Source: Trichomonas vaginalis G3 (lineage: Eukaryota; Parabasalia; Trichomonadida; Trichomonadidae). From it: DNA of 64,000 nucleotides. A model generated the notes under the pieces. That model worked only from the letters and a program-made list of their open reading frames with translations, had not been told where the DNA came from and did no database searches. Below are positions 47,124 through 56,011 of this stretch, piece by piece; position 1 is the first letter of the stretch, and every line of letters begins with the position of its first letter. Location of the stretch: assembly GCF_026262505.1 (NCBI RefSeq), contig NC_067207.1, positions 32,890,082-32,954,081 of the forward strand, given 5' to 3'. A program made the translations under genes and the position numbers.

Positions 47124-47501
47124 CTAATTTCTAGAATTCTTCTTCTTTGTCTTTTGATTGTATCTTGCTCTAGCTTCGTCAAGCTTTGTATTGCTTTCCT
47201 TGAGGAACTTGTTCAAGATGTCTTCGAATCTTTGGTCTACTTTTTCATTCTTAGACTCTTCTTTTTTTTCAATGGCATCCTTAATTGAAAGGGCAATTTT
47301 CCCCCTTTCATCAATGCTAAGAACCTTGACCTTAACCTCATCACCTTCTGAGATGTGATTATTGATATTCTTAACAAAAGTATCTGCAATTTCAGAAATA
47401 TGTACTAGACCACTTTTGCCATCCTTTAAATCAACAAAGGCTCCAAACTTAGCAACCTTAGTAACTACACCTTCAACTATATCGCCTGGCGATAAATCCA
47501 T
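47124..47501 (-). CDS. S1-domain RNA-binding protein (YabR-like)
   Basis: 125 residues. A single S1 domain occupies the first 75 (GDIVEGVVTKVAKFGAFVDL, GLVHISEIADTFV, VKVKVLSIDERGKIALSIK), followed by a charged tail. Relatives such as YabR/GSP13 bind RNA or ribosomes. It follows divIC by about 20 bp in the rqcP-divIC-S1 operon. It looks intact. Confidence 0.88.
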   Translation of the reverse strand: MDLSPGDIVEGVVTKVAKFGAFVDLKDGKSGLVHISEIADTFVKNINNHISEGDEVKVKVLSIDERGKIALSIKDAIEKKEESKNEKVDQRFEDILNKFLKESNTKLDEARARYNQKTKKKNSRN

Positions 47502-47522
47502 AACTTCCTCCTAAATTTTATT

Positions 47523-47837
47523 TTAAATACCCTTATCAGTATTTTCAGTCTTATCCTTATTCTTGTCAACATAGATAACTTCTCTTGGTTTAACCATGCC
47601 CAAATCTTCTCTTGCTACCTTTTCAATAAAATCAGCAGAGGAAGAATTTTCAAGTTCAGAATTTAGATTATCTATTTCAAGTTTTAAATTAGAAATCTCT
47701 CTATTGTTGGCAGAAATAATCCCAAGTTTTTGATTCCTTAGAGATATTGACTTGCCAATTTTTACTGAGCCAAAGAGTACAGACCCTATAATTATAACGG
47801 CAAGAGCCAAGGGAAATCTTCTTCTTTTTACCTTCAT
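47523..47837 (-). CDS. divIC: Septum formation initiator (DivIC/FtsB-like)
   Basis: 104 residues: a basic N-terminus, one membrane segment (LALAVIIIGSVLFGSV), a coiled coil (NREISNLKLEIDNLNSELE), and the conserved FIEKVAREDLGMVKPREV motif of DivIC. It belongs to the division complex that activates septal peptidoglycan synthesis. GGGAGAG precedes the ATG. It looks intact. Confidence 0.88.
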   Translation of the reverse strand: MKVKRRRFPLALAVIIIGSVLFGSVKIGKSISLRNQKLGIISANNREISNLKLEIDNLNSELENSSSADFIEKVAREDLGMVKPREVIYVDKNKDKTENTDKGI

Positions 47838-47878
47838 AAGTCTCTCCCACCTATATACAATTAGATTATTATCGTCAA

Positions 47879-48121
47879 TTAATCTATCCTATCATAAAGA
47901 GTTTCTGCATCCTTCTTGGAATTCACATCAGAAATGACCTTAACCTTGACCCTAATTTTTCTCTCGCCAAGTTGGAGTGAAATAACGTCGTCAATGTTAA
48001 CGGAATCTGATGGCTTGGCAACCTTATCGTTAATTTCTACGAGGCCCTTTTCGCAAGCTTCTTTAGCTACAGTCCTTCTTTTAATAAGTCTTGAGTTTTT
48101 TAAAAATTTGTCTAATCTCAT
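47879..48121 (-). CDS. rqcP: S4-domain ribosome quality-control protein RqcP
   Basis: 80 residues from the ATG at 48121 with GGAGAGG upstream. The S4 domain is clear: MRLDKFLKNSRLIKRRTVAKEAC and GLVEINDKVAKPSDSV. RqcP/YabO helps Ala-tail stalled nascent chains on the 50S subunit in Firmicutes. It is the first gene of rqcP-divIC-S1. It looks intact. Confidence 0.88.
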   Translation of the reverse strand: MRLDKFLKNSRLIKRRTVAKEACEKGLVEINDKVAKPSDSVNIDDVISLQLGERKIRVKVKVISDVNSKKDAETLYDRID

Positions 48122-48348
48122 AATCCTCTCCACTTATGAATATAACAAATGGAGAAGAAAATATCAATACTTAGGCAAAATTTGGGCATAAAAATATATG
48201 GCCTAAGATTTCTCTTTAAACCATATATCCATAATTTCCCTTTTCCAACATTAGCTCTTGTAAAACTGGAAAAAGCAGCTTTCTTTTACATTACTTTTGA
48301 AAATCTAGTTCTATATAAGTGTTTAATCTTTACTAAAGCCTTTTAATT
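48122..48348. other. Spacer without recognised genes
   Basis: I see no supported gene or RNA here. Part may be an eroded gene, because it lies beside gene fragments. Confidence 0.4.
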
Positions 48349-48531
48349 TTACCACTTAACTACATAATTTATTGATAAGTAAATATAATTAAATATTATT
48401 AAGATTAACATAAATACTATCGCTGTTTTTTTATTATCTTTTTTGAAACTTGTATACATAGCTATAAGGTACAAGATTTGTAGTGTAAAGTATAAAATTG
48501 TATACTTGTCTGTTAAAAAATATCTAAGCAT
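48349..48531 (-). CDS. Small two-helix membrane protein of unknown function
   Basis: 60 residues with two hydrophobic segments (ILYFTLQILYLIAMYTS and TAIVFMLILIIFNYIYL) separated by KKDNKK. It starts 12-15 bp after the fragment at 48541-48657, so the two were probably one transcript. No family is recognised. Confidence 0.4.
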   Translation of the reverse strand: MLRYFLTDKYTILYFTLQILYLIAMYTSFKKDNKKTAIVFMLILIIFNYIYLSINYVVKW

Positions 48532-48540
48532 TATAATTTA

Positions 48541-48657
48541 CCTTCTTCCACTCCAGTGTACTGTAGTTATATACCCTCCTTGAGGATCATATACTTCAGA
48601 ATTATAATATCCTTCAACTTTATATTTACCACTTTTTATAACTGTGAATCCTATTTT
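48541..48657 (-). pseudogene. Gene fragment, C-terminal end only
   Basis: About 38 residues reading VIKSGKYKVEGYYNSEVYD and then GGYITTVHWSGRR before a stop. No start codon remains and a stop lies just upstream. It looks like the end of a small, possibly secreted protein. I cannot name it. Confidence 0.35.
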
Positions 48658-48676
48658 CTATAATCTATCTTAATAC

Positions 48677-48721
48677 AAAAATAGTGCAAGATGGGACTTA
48701 AAACCTCCTTGCACTATTCTG
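48677..48721 (-). terminator. HU gene terminator
   Basis: Perfect 11-bp stem AATAGTGCAAG/CTTGCACTATT with T-rich flanks downstream of hup. Confidence 0.8.
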
Positions 48722-48785
48722 TACTAAAAATTGTTCTTATGCTTCTTCATCACCTAGTTTAAAGAAACATAAGTCCTTCCTTTTC

Positions 48786-49064
48786 TTACTTATTAACAGC
48801 TTCTTTAAGAGCCTTACCTGATCTGAAAACTGGAGCTTTAGATGCAGGAATCTTAATAACTTCTTCTGGATTTCTAGGGTTTCTTCCTTCTCTAGCTTTT
48901 CTTTGTCTAACTTCGAAAGTTCCAAATCCAACTAATTGAACTTTTTCTCCGTCTGCAAGAGCTTCTTGAACTGAAGTAATAAATCCGTTTAAAGCTTGTT
49001 CAGCGTCTTTTTTAGTAAGACCTGATTTTTCTGCAATGCTTGCTACTAATTCTGATTTGTTCAT
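48786..49064 (-). CDS. hup: DNA-binding protein HU
   Basis: 92 residues, the full HU length. MNKSELVASIAEKSGLTKKDAE, the body LVGFGTFEVRQRKAREGRNPR and the arm NPEEVIKIPASKAPVFRSGKAL are canonical. The dimer bends and compacts DNA. A good ribosome site (AAGGAGG) precedes the ATG. It looks intact. Confidence 0.95.
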   Translation of the reverse strand: MNKSELVASIAEKSGLTKKDAEQALNGFITSVQEALADGEKVQLVGFGTFEVRQRKAREGRNPRNPEEVIKIPASKAPVFRSGKALKEAVNK

Positions 49065-49202
49065 TTTATATCCTCCTTGAAGAATTTTCTATAGTCTTTC
49101 CTTAGTTACAAACCCTTGTAAGTCTTTGATATGTAAGACTCCTTAGGGCTTTATTGCTAAGACTGTTACAATTATAACCTAAGTTCACTTTATTTTCTAC
49201 AT

Positions 49203-49880
49203 TTATTTTAAAATAATCGCTATTTTATCCAATTTTTTATAGATTTCATCAAATATTTCACGAAAATCCACTAAACCTTCTCTTTCCTTTAAGAAAAGCA
49301 TGAATAAAGACAGGATTAAAGTGTCAATTTCCTCTTCATAGTCCATGGAAATTCCCTTTGATTTTTCTATTAAAAGATTTTTAATCTTTTCGAAATTTTC
49401 ATCATCTAAGTAAAGGTCCTTGCCTTCTAAAATATTTTCCAACTGACCCATAATTATTTGAAAGTTTTTGCCACTTGTCCTTGGGATGTAGATGCAGGAC
49501 TGGTGATTATAGTCATCAAGTCTTGGAAGTTTATAAATCTCAACCTTTCTCACAATCTCATCATCAAGACCCGCGTTGGTAATTACATAAGCCATGTCCT
49601 CTTCTTTGTAAATTTCTTGGAGAAGAAGTGATAAGTCCGATGCAATCCTCTTGTTATAGACTTGAGTTATTATGGTGTCACGCCTGGTATCAAAGTCAAA
49701 CTTCTTTGCATCCGAATCTAAAAATAAAAGTCCATCAACGGCATCTCTCCCAACTCCTGCAAGAACTGGTTCAATAAAAGAAATTCCATTTACAATATTT
49801 ATTTCTTCCTTTTTATCTATTAAGAGCCTAACAGTTTTTTCTGCCACTAAGGGAGTCCCTGGAACAAAATAATTTATGTC
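49203..49880 (-). pseudogene. YabN-type MazG protein, 5-prime truncated
   Basis: The open frame begins at the junction near 49880 with DINYFVPGTPLVAEKTVRLL and continues GISFIEPVLAGVGRDAVDGL ... DTIITQVYNKRIASD ... SCIYIPR. This is the second half of the tetrapyrrole-methylase-like domain of YabN/MazG proteins, followed by a poorly conserved helical C-terminus. About 90 N-terminal residues are missing. The break coincides with the start of an oppositely oriented gene. Confidence 0.8.
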
Positions 49881-50151
49881 CCTGGAAGCAGGAGAACTTG
49901 AAGTTTTTGTTTATAAATTTGAAGATGGAAAGAAATTCTGCGTAGGTGGCAAGGTTGAACTTTCTGAAGTAGAAAAGAAATCTATTGAAATACCACAAGA
50001 TGTGGCTTTAGCAGTTATTGCTGAACACGACAAGATAGTGGAAGAGCACAAGAAGAAAATGGCTGAAGAAGAAAATCAAGAGCCAGTTGATGAAAACGAC
50101 CTTACTGATGAAGAACTTAAAATAATGAGAGATAAATTTGGATTTGATTAA
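49876..50151 (+). CDS. Unknown protein, probably 5-prime truncated
   Basis: 91 residues. The ATG at 49876 lies in DNA belonging to the mazG remnant, so this start was probably created by the join at about 49881. The rest (LEVFVYKFEDGKKFCVGGKVELSE, then a charged helical tail ending DELKIMRDKFGFD-like) belongs to a gene I do not recognise. No ribosome site is evident. Confidence 0.45.
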   Translation: MSLEAGELEVFVYKFEDGKKFCVGGKVELSEVEKKSIEIPQDVALAVIAEHDKIVEEHKKKMAEEENQEPVDENDLTDEELKIMRDKFGFD

Positions 50152-50154
50152 TCC

Positions 50155-50187
50155 ATAAGAGGAGGGGGGAAACCCCTTCTTTTTTTA
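50155..50187. terminator. Terminator
   Basis: AGGAGGGG-GGAAA-CCCCTTCT followed by TTTTTTATT, after the plus-strand gene ending at 50151. Confidence 0.7.
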
Positions 50188-50218
50188 TTAACAAAGACAA
50201 GAGATAAATAAAAATTTT

Positions 50219-50920
50219 TTATAAACAACTAAACTTGATAGAAATTTTATAATCTTCACCAAGTTTTGCAATATCCTCTTCAAGATAGTTTACTACAGCA
50301 ATAGTTCCTGATCCACAAGAGCTTTCTCTAAATAAGGTATCAGAACCTTCTACATAAACGTAAGGAATCATATCAAGTTTTTCTTTATCAAGGAAAAGAA
50401 CCCCGTATGCTTCGTCCTTGTGATCTTTTTTAAGGACTTCAAGAGCCTTATCTACAAAGTCTCTGTCTTCTTCCTCTTCAACAACTAAGTGACTAATACC
50501 ATTAAGCTTAATAAGAGTGCAGTCCTTGCTATCTATTCTTAAGTTTTCTCTTCCAATAGGACCATCAAGGGCAACATAAGCCTTTTGATTTTTAACATCT
50601 GCAATTACATCTGTTGTTCCTTTATGACCACTTACATAAACTTCAATATCAACAAGTCCATCAGTATCATAGAAGCCTGCAGAGTAAAGTCCATAAGCTC
50701 TTGTTGCGTTAGCACAAAATTCTCCACCCATCATATCCATCCTAAGTGGTGCGCCTTCATAGGCTGGAGAAATAAATCCAACTTGTTCTACATCCTTATC
50801 TATTTGGTCAATGATACAGTCTGTATAGGCTTTTCTATATCCTGGATAGACAGGAGCTACAACAAAGCCTGTTATATTTCCACATGGGTTCGCTCTAAAA
50901 TAATTAAAAGTTTTCTTCAT
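50219..50920 (-). CDS. DapF-like epimerase/racemase, C-terminus truncated
   Basis: 233 residues from the ATG at 50920 (GAGGATG upstream). The two active-site cysteines of the family are present in GGEFCANATRA and ESSCGSGT, as in diaminopimelate epimerase and the related CntK-type histidine racemases. Homologues are usually about 260-275 residues; here the protein runs ISIKFSCL and stops, so about 30 residues appear replaced beside the terminator of the convergent gene. A deletion end is likely. Confidence 0.7.
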   Translation of the reverse strand: MKKTFNYFRANPCGNITGFVVAPVYPGYRKAYTDCIIDQIDKDVEQVGFISPAYEGAPLRMDMMGGEFCANATRAYGLYSAGFYDTDGLVDIEVYVSGHKGTTDVIADVKNQKAYVALDGPIGRENLRIDSKDCTLIKLNGISHLVVEEEEDRDFVDKALEVLKKDHKDEAYGVLFLDKEKLDMIPYVYVEGSDTLFRESSCGSGTIAVVNYLEEDIAKLGEDYKISIKFSCL

Positions 50921-51034
50921 AACCATCCTCTTCTCGACTCTAAAAATAAATTTACTCTTTAATTATAGCATACTAAGTTAGTCTTTTTTAACCGCTACTT
51001 TAATATTACCCCAAATTTAATTTTTAACGCAGGC

Positions 51035-52207
51035 TTATTTTAGGTACTTTTTAAGGTCTTCTACCCTGTCAGTCTTTTCCCAAGGAAGGTCTAAATCATT
51101 TCTTTCAAAGTGACCATAGGTTGCTGTTTGTCTATAGATTGGTCTCAATAGGTCAAGGTCACGAATAATTGCAGCTGGTCTCATGTCGAAGTTTTCCATA
51201 ATAATTTTTTCGATTTCTTCATGAGATAGTTTACCAGTTCCAAAAGTTTCTACATAAACTGAAGTTGGTCTTGCAATACCAATTGCATAGGCAAGTCCAA
51301 TTTCAACTTTATCTGCGAGCCCTGCTGCCACAAGATTTTTTGCAATGTATCTTGCGTAGTAGGCACCAGACCTGTCAACCTTTGTTGGATCCTTTCCTGA
51401 GAAGGCTCCACCGCCATGTCTTCCAAAACCGCCGTAGGTATCAACAATTATTTTTCTACCAGTAAGTCCTGCATCAGCCATCGGTCCACCAATAACAAAT
51501 CTTCCAGTTGGGTTAATGAAAAATTCTGTATCTTTGTCAATGAATTTTTTTGGCACAACTTTTTCAACTACTTCTCTAATAATGTCTTCCCTAATTTGTT
51601 CCATAGGTACACCGGGAGCGTGTTGAGATGATACTACAACATTTTTAAGTCTTACAGGCTTGTCTTCTTCATACTCAACTGTGACTTGAGTCTTGCCATC
51701 TGGTCTTAGGTAGTCAAGAGTTCTATTCTTTCTTACTTCAGTTAATCTTCTTGATAGCTTATGGGCAAGTGAAATTGGAAGTGGCATTAACTCTTCAGTT
51801 TCGTTACAGGCAAATCCAAACATAATACCTTGATCTCCTGCTCCAAAGGAGTCAAGTTCATCTACTCCTTCTTCTTTAAACCTGTCAACACCCATGGCTA
51901 TGTCAGAAGATTGTTCCTTGATTGCAGAAAGGACTGCACAAGTTCTTCCATCAAAACCAAATTTTGCCCTGTTGTATCCAATATCTTCTAGGACTTCTCT
52001 TGCAGTTTTTTCAAAGTCCACATAAGTTTCTGTTGAAATTTCTCCAGTTATAACTATCATTCCTGTGGATGCCATAGTTTCGCACGCCACTCTCGCATTT
52101 TTATCTTCTGCCAAAATCTTATCTAAGATGGCATCTGATATTTGGTCGCAAACTTTATCAGGATGTCCTTCTGTAACGGACTCTGAACTAAATTGCCATT
52201 TTTTCAT
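51035..52207 (-). CDS. metK: S-adenosylmethionine synthetase
   Basis: 390 residues from the ATG at 52207. Conserved segments are [55 protein letters not shown] and the P-loop-like [16 protein letters not shown]. It makes SAM from methionine and ATP. A SAM-I riboswitch lies upstream, which would turn transcription off when SAM is plentiful. It looks intact. Confidence 0.96.
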   Translation of the reverse strand: MKKWQFSSESVTEGHPDKVCDQISDAILDKILAEDKNARVACETMASTGMIVITGEISTETYVDFEKTAREVLEDIGYNRAKFGFDGRTCAVLSAIKEQSSDIAMGVDRFKEEGVDELDSFGAGDQGIMFGFACNETEELMPLPISLAHKLSRRLTEVRKNRTLDYLRPDGKTQVTVEYEEDKPVRLKNVVVSSQHAPGVPMEQIREDIIREVVEKVVPKKFIDKDTEFFINPTGRFVIGGPMADAGLTGRKIIVDTYGGFGRHGGGAFSGKDPTKVDRSGAYYARYIAKNLVAAGLADKVEIGLAYAIGIARPTSVYVETFGTGKLSHEEIEKIIMENFDMRPAAIIRDLDLLRPIYRQTATYGHFERNDLDLPWEKTDRVEDLKKYLK

Positions 52208-52307
52208 TTTATTTCTTTCCTCCATTTTAAATACCTTGATTTAATGTATGAATTTATTTTCTCTTTTCTATTTGATCAAATTTTTAAAATCACATAAAAT
52301 TTTAATC

Positions 52308-52436
52308 CATAAAAAATCCCCACGCAAAAAGTGAGGACCATTAAACCTCATCTTCCAGATAAAAATCTGTGGGATTTAGCACCAACTAGGTTGCCGGGTT
52401 TCACAGTGCCCATTCACTCCACCACTCTCAATAAGG
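52308..52436 (-). promoter_or_regulatory. SAM-I riboswitch (S-box) with terminator
   Basis: On the minus strand the S-box signature is clear: CTTATTGAGAGTGGTGGAG, then GAAACCCGGCAACC, GGTGCTAAATCC and the P4 region GAAGATGAGG. CCTCAC-TTTTTGC-GTGGGG plus a T-run at about 52335-52310 forms the terminator. It controls metK about 100 bp downstream. Confidence 0.92.
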
Positions 52437-52480
52437 TATTATTTATATTTTGTAATTTTGATTATAACACTTAAAATTTT

Positions 52481-53434
52481 TTAGTGCAACAAGTTAAAAT
52501 AATTCATCATGGATATGCTCACTGGGTAGGTAATAATACTCATGATAAAAGAAAGAGTTATTACCTTTGAGGCAAATTCATAATCAGACTTCATTTGTTT
52601 TGTAAAGATAAAGCAGTTGGCTGCGCAAGGAGTTGCCCAAAATATATAGGCTATTCCCAACTCCATATTTGTAAAGCCAAGCTTAACTCCTATTGGTATA
52701 AGCATAAGTGGAGCTAAAACTGTCTTGATAAAGGCTGAGATAAACATAAACTTGAAATCATCCTTTGATGTTTCAAAGTTTAGACTCGCTCCAATTAATA
52801 TAAGTGACATTGGTGTTGAAATCTTTGCCACCATTTCTATTGCCTTATCAATTCCTTGGTAAACTGGTATATTTAAAAAGTTAAAAATTGAACCAAAGAC
52901 TACTCCAGCAATCATTGGATTCTTTATTATCTTTATAAGTATATTGGAAATTGAAATTGATTTATCTTCTACTTCAGAATAATAAGTCAAAATAACAATA
53001 GCGGCTATGTTATAGAGAGTAAGCCCAAAAGCAATTATTACTATCATGTGTTCCATGGAAGGAGCTCCATTGTAAATTATGTCTAGGATGGGAAAGCCAA
53101 CATAGACAAAGTTTGACCTGTAGGCGCAGTGAATAAAGGCAGATAATTTTCTCTTGTCTTTAATCGTCAAAATCTTTCCTATTACAAGAGAAATAAAAAT
53201 TACAAAAATAACTCCCAATAGGATGTAGACAACATATTTTGGATGAAGGGATTCAATCCTTGCATTCTTTATGTCGTAAAATAACTTAAAGGGCAAGGCC
53301 ATGTAAAAGACAATCCATGTTCCTTTGTCCACAAAGTTGTTGTCAATGTATCCTTTTTGTTTTGCAAAGTATCCCAGTAGCAAAACTATAAACACGGGCG
53401 ATACAATATTAAAACCCATAAGTAAGTTACTCAT
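52481..53434 (-). CDS. AEC-family (auxin efflux carrier-like) transporter
   Basis: 317 residues with about ten membrane segments. The pattern of the AEC/PIN-like family is present: an N-terminal PVFIVLLLGYFAKQKGYID, and in the second half ISTPMSLILIGASLNF followed by FWATPCAANCFIFTKQM. Bacterial members export or import small organic acids such as malate; the substrate is unknown here. It looks intact. Confidence 0.85.
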   Translation of the reverse strand: MSNLLMGFNIVSPVFIVLLLGYFAKQKGYIDNNFVDKGTWIVFYMALPFKLFYDIKNARIESLHPKYVVYILLGVIFVIFISLVIGKILTIKDKRKLSAFIHCAYRSNFVYVGFPILDIIYNGAPSMEHMIVIIAFGLTLYNIAAIVILTYYSEVEDKSISISNILIKIIKNPMIAGVVFGSIFNFLNIPVYQGIDKAIEMVAKISTPMSLILIGASLNFETSKDDFKFMFISAFIKTVLAPLMLIPIGVKLGFTNMELGIAYIFWATPCAANCFIFTKQMKSDYEFASKVITLSFIMSIITYPVSISMMNYFNLLH

Positions 53435-53520
53435 AAAATCACCTTATTAAATTATAGGTTAAATATTTGGTCTTATCGAGGACAATCTTTTAAAATAAAA
53501 TAAACTTAGGAGGTCATGTT

Positions 53521-54423
53521 ATGAAAAAAATAATTTCTATAGGGCTTACATCCCTGGTATTAATTACAAATGTATTTGCTGGAGCAAAAGTTTCTAGTCA
53601 AAACGTCTTCGTCGACGGAAAGGACACAGGCGTTAAGGGCTACAACATTGCCGATAACAACTACTTTAAGTTAAGAGACATTGCAGCTCTTCTTGATGAA
53701 AAGGACGCTGAGTTTAATGTTTCTTACGACAGCGACAGAGAAGCTGTCATCATCACTAGCAAGTCTGACTACAATAAAACTGAAAATGATCTTGCACCTT
53801 TAAAGGACAGCGACAGTGAAATAAAAAGTTCAACTCACAAGGTTTTTGTAAATGGAGTTAGACATTCTTTTAGCGTTTACACAATTGACGGCTACAATTA
53901 TTTTCAATTGAGACAACTTGGCAAGACAATTGGTTTCGATGTTAACTTCGACGAAACAAATAACTCTGTCCTAATTAATTCAAAATCAATTCCTGGTCGC
54001 TCCCTTGTTAACAACCAAGTCAATGTTAACATTGTTGACTACGTAACTGACTACGAAGAAAAGAACTTAGACATTTTAAAGGACCCTCTTCTTGACATTT
54101 CCAAATTTCTTGCTAATATAAAGAACGAAGTACTTGCAACATCTGAAGAAGGCAAGCTAAGTGGAGAGTCAATCTATGTTAAGTCAGAAAATATTGTTGA
54201 AGTCCTACCAACTTCTGCCAAGTACCATGGCAAGCTAGTTTACACTCCTTATATGAAGATTGAACAAGGAGATAAGTCGGAAGTATTCCCTTATGAAAAG
54301 GGATTTGAAGTTGCAAAAACTTTAACATCAAAGGGCTTCGACTCCACAAGTGAATTTGAAATTAGCCTTGGAACAAAAAACAAGGATCATTTTGTTAAGT
54401 ACTCATCTTTTAAGTATAAATAA
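53521..54423 (+). CDS. Secreted protein with copper amine oxidase N-domain-like repeats
   Basis: 300 residues. A signal peptide (MKKIISIGLTSLVLITNVFAG) is followed by two related modules: VFVDGKDTGVKGYNIADNNYFKLRDIAALL and VFVNGVRHSFSVYTIDGYNYFQLRQLG. These resemble the copper amine oxidase N-terminal/stalk domain found on many clostridial surface proteins, without the enzyme. GGAGG precedes the ATG. It looks intact. Confidence 0.75.
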   Translation: MKKIISIGLTSLVLITNVFAGAKVSSQNVFVDGKDTGVKGYNIADNNYFKLRDIAALLDEKDAEFNVSYDSDREAVIITSKSDYNKTENDLAPLKDSDSEIKSSTHKVFVNGVRHSFSVYTIDGYNYFQLRQLGKTIGFDVNFDETNNSVLINSKSIPGRSLVNNQVNVNIVDYVTDYEEKNLDILKDPLLDISKFLANIKNEVLATSEEGKLSGESIYVKSENIVEVLPTSAKYHGKLVYTPYMKIEQGDKSEVFPYEKGFEVAKTLTSKGFDSTSEFEISLGTKNKDHFVKYSSFKYK

Positions 54424-54456
54424 TTTTGGGTATATTAATCAGGGAGGTGTTAGTAA

Positions 54457-54666
54457 ATGAAAATTAAAAAAGAAATGTTAATCGGACAAATTCTTTCAGA
54501 AAAGCCTGAATCAATTGGTACTCTAATGAGTTTTGGAATGGGATGCATCATGTGCCCATCTTCTCAAATGGAAACTCTTGAAGAAGCAGCAATGGTTCAT
54601 GGTATAGATCCTAATACGATTGTAGCTGCTCTTAATGAAGATCACAAAGAAGAAGCGGAAGCTTAA
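54457..54666 (+). CDS. DUF1858 domain protein
   Basis: 69 residues. The motif IGTLMSFGMGCIMCPSSQMETLEEAA, with two cysteines, is that of DUF1858, a small possibly redox- or hybrid-cluster-related domain in anaerobes. AGGGAGG lies before the ATG and a strong terminator follows. It looks intact. Confidence 0.85.
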   Translation: MKIKKEMLIGQILSEKPESIGTLMSFGMGCIMCPSSQMETLEEAAMVHGIDPNTIVAALNEDHKEEAEA

Positions 54667-54679
54667 TCTAAAGCTTAAT

Positions 54680-54707
54680 TTTGAAGAGGCAGGAGCCTCT
54701 TCTTTTT
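54680..54707 (+). terminator. Terminator after the DUF1858 gene
   Basis: GAAGAGGC-AGG-AGCCTCTTC followed by a T-run. Confidence 0.9.
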
Positions 54708-54744
54708 TTTACATAAATACTTTAACGATTTACAAAGGAGAAAA

Positions 54745-54935
54745 ATATGTAATAAAAAATAATCTTGAAAGATTTACAAAAGCCAAGGGAATTTTTAAAG
54801 AAGATATATTTAGGAGGCTATGAATCTTATTATATAATCGCCAAAGGCTTCGGCTATCTTGATGGCGACATAGATCCGCAGAAGGAAATGACCCTTGAAG
54901 AAGTTCTATATTTAATCTATAACTCAATGAAGTAA
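54745..54935 (+). pseudogene. Small eroded gene
   Basis: A ribosome site and an ATG at about 54748 are followed at once by stops, while a later frame reads LGGYESYYIIAKGFGYLDGDIDPQKEM and then TLEEVLYLIYNSM before a stop. The product looks like the end of a small cytoplasmic or SLH-like protein. It is broken by at least one change; family unknown. Confidence 0.45.
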
Positions 54936-54961
54936 TTGTAATTCTTTTGTAATTGCATCTT

Positions 54962-54999
54962 ACCTCCCACTGATGTATATTATCACTGGGAGGTTTTTT
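54962..54999 (+). terminator. Hairpin overlapping the next ribosome site
   Basis: CCTCCCACTGATG pairs imperfectly with TATCACTGGGAGG, followed by TTTTTT and then the ATG at 55000. The 3-prime arm GGGAGG is also the Shine-Dalgarno of the deacetylase gene, so folding would hide it. Confidence 0.6.
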
Positions 55000-56010
55000 A
55001 TGACCCAAACAAACTACGAAAGAAGAAAAAGATTAAGAAGACAAAGGGCTAGACGAAAGAAGAGAATTAGACAAATTATTTCAGTTTCAATTTTTGTCTT
55101 AATACTTATTTTTATATTTTCAAAAATCTTTTCTGGAGTAAAAAACTCAAAAGACGCAGAAGTTTCACCTGCCCTAATGTGGTACTACACAAATGAAATT
55201 TATAAGGACAGGCCAAGACCAATCTTTTATGAAAAAGAATACATCTCTAATATTGCCTTGGACAAACTAGATCAACTGGAAAATGAATTTATAGTCAAGG
55301 GATCCAATCACCTAAAGAAGGTTGACAAGTATGCCTATGACGCAAAAAAAATTCGTGACTTCACAGTCCACCAAAACTACAAGGGTAATAAGAAAATTGT
55401 ATTCTTGACCTTTGACGATGGACCAAATAATGAAATTACTCCACAAGTTCTAGATACGTTAAAGAAGGAAAATGTCAGAGCAACTTTCTTCCTTGTCGGC
55501 AAGTCTATTGGCGACAAGACTGCAGGACGTATAAGAGAAATTCTAGCAAATGGTAACACCATTGGTACTCACTCCTTCTCCCACGACTATGACTACCTCT
55601 ACCCAGGAAGAACTGTAAATGTGGAAAGAGTTTATGATGAAATAGAAAAGACTAATGAAAGACTTAAAAATATTTTAGGTGATGATTTTCATTCAAAGGT
55701 CTTTAGGTATCCAGGCGGCGAAATGTCATGGAACAATATTGAAGCTTCCGATTCATATCTAGCATCAAAAGATATAAATTGGATTGACTGGAACTGCCTT
55801 GTTGGTGATGCAGAGAAAAAATCTGTGAGACCAACAACAATCCAAGGTCAAATCGAATATCTTGACAAGTCACTTAACGAAAATAAGAACACAAAGATTG
55901 CAGTTGTTCTTGCTCACGATGCAACAAACAAGCAACTAACAGCTGACTCTCTATCAGAAGTTATAAAATACTTTAGAGACAGGGACTATGAATTTGGACT
56001 TTTAAAATAA
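55000..56010 (+). CDS. Membrane-anchored polysaccharide deacetylase
   Basis: 336 residues from the ATG at 55000. A very basic N-terminus is followed by one membrane segment (about 30-45) and an extracellular carbohydrate esterase 4 domain: TFDDGPN (catalytic base and metal aspartates), HSFSHDY (metal histidines), RYPGGEMSW and AVVLAHD. Such enzymes remove acetyl groups from peptidoglycan or other glycans, often giving lysozyme resistance. It ends one base before the ISL3 element and looks intact. Confidence 0.9.
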   Translation: MTQTNYERRKRLRRQRARRKKRIRQIISVSIFVLILIFIFSKIFSGVKNSKDAEVSPALMWYYTNEIYKDRPRPIFYEKEYISNIALDKLDQLENEFIVKGSNHLKKVDKYAYDAKKIRDFTVHQNYKGNKKIVFLTFDDGPNNEITPQVLDTLKKENVRATFFLVGKSIGDKTAGRIREILANGNTIGTHSFSHDYDYLYPGRTVNVERVYDEIEKTNERLKNILGDDFHSKVFRYPGGEMSWNNIEASDSYLASKDINWIDWNCLVGDAEKKSVRPTTIQGQIEYLDKSLNENKNTKIAVVLAHDATNKQLTADSLSEVIKYFRDRDYEFGLLK

Positions 56011-56011
56011 T

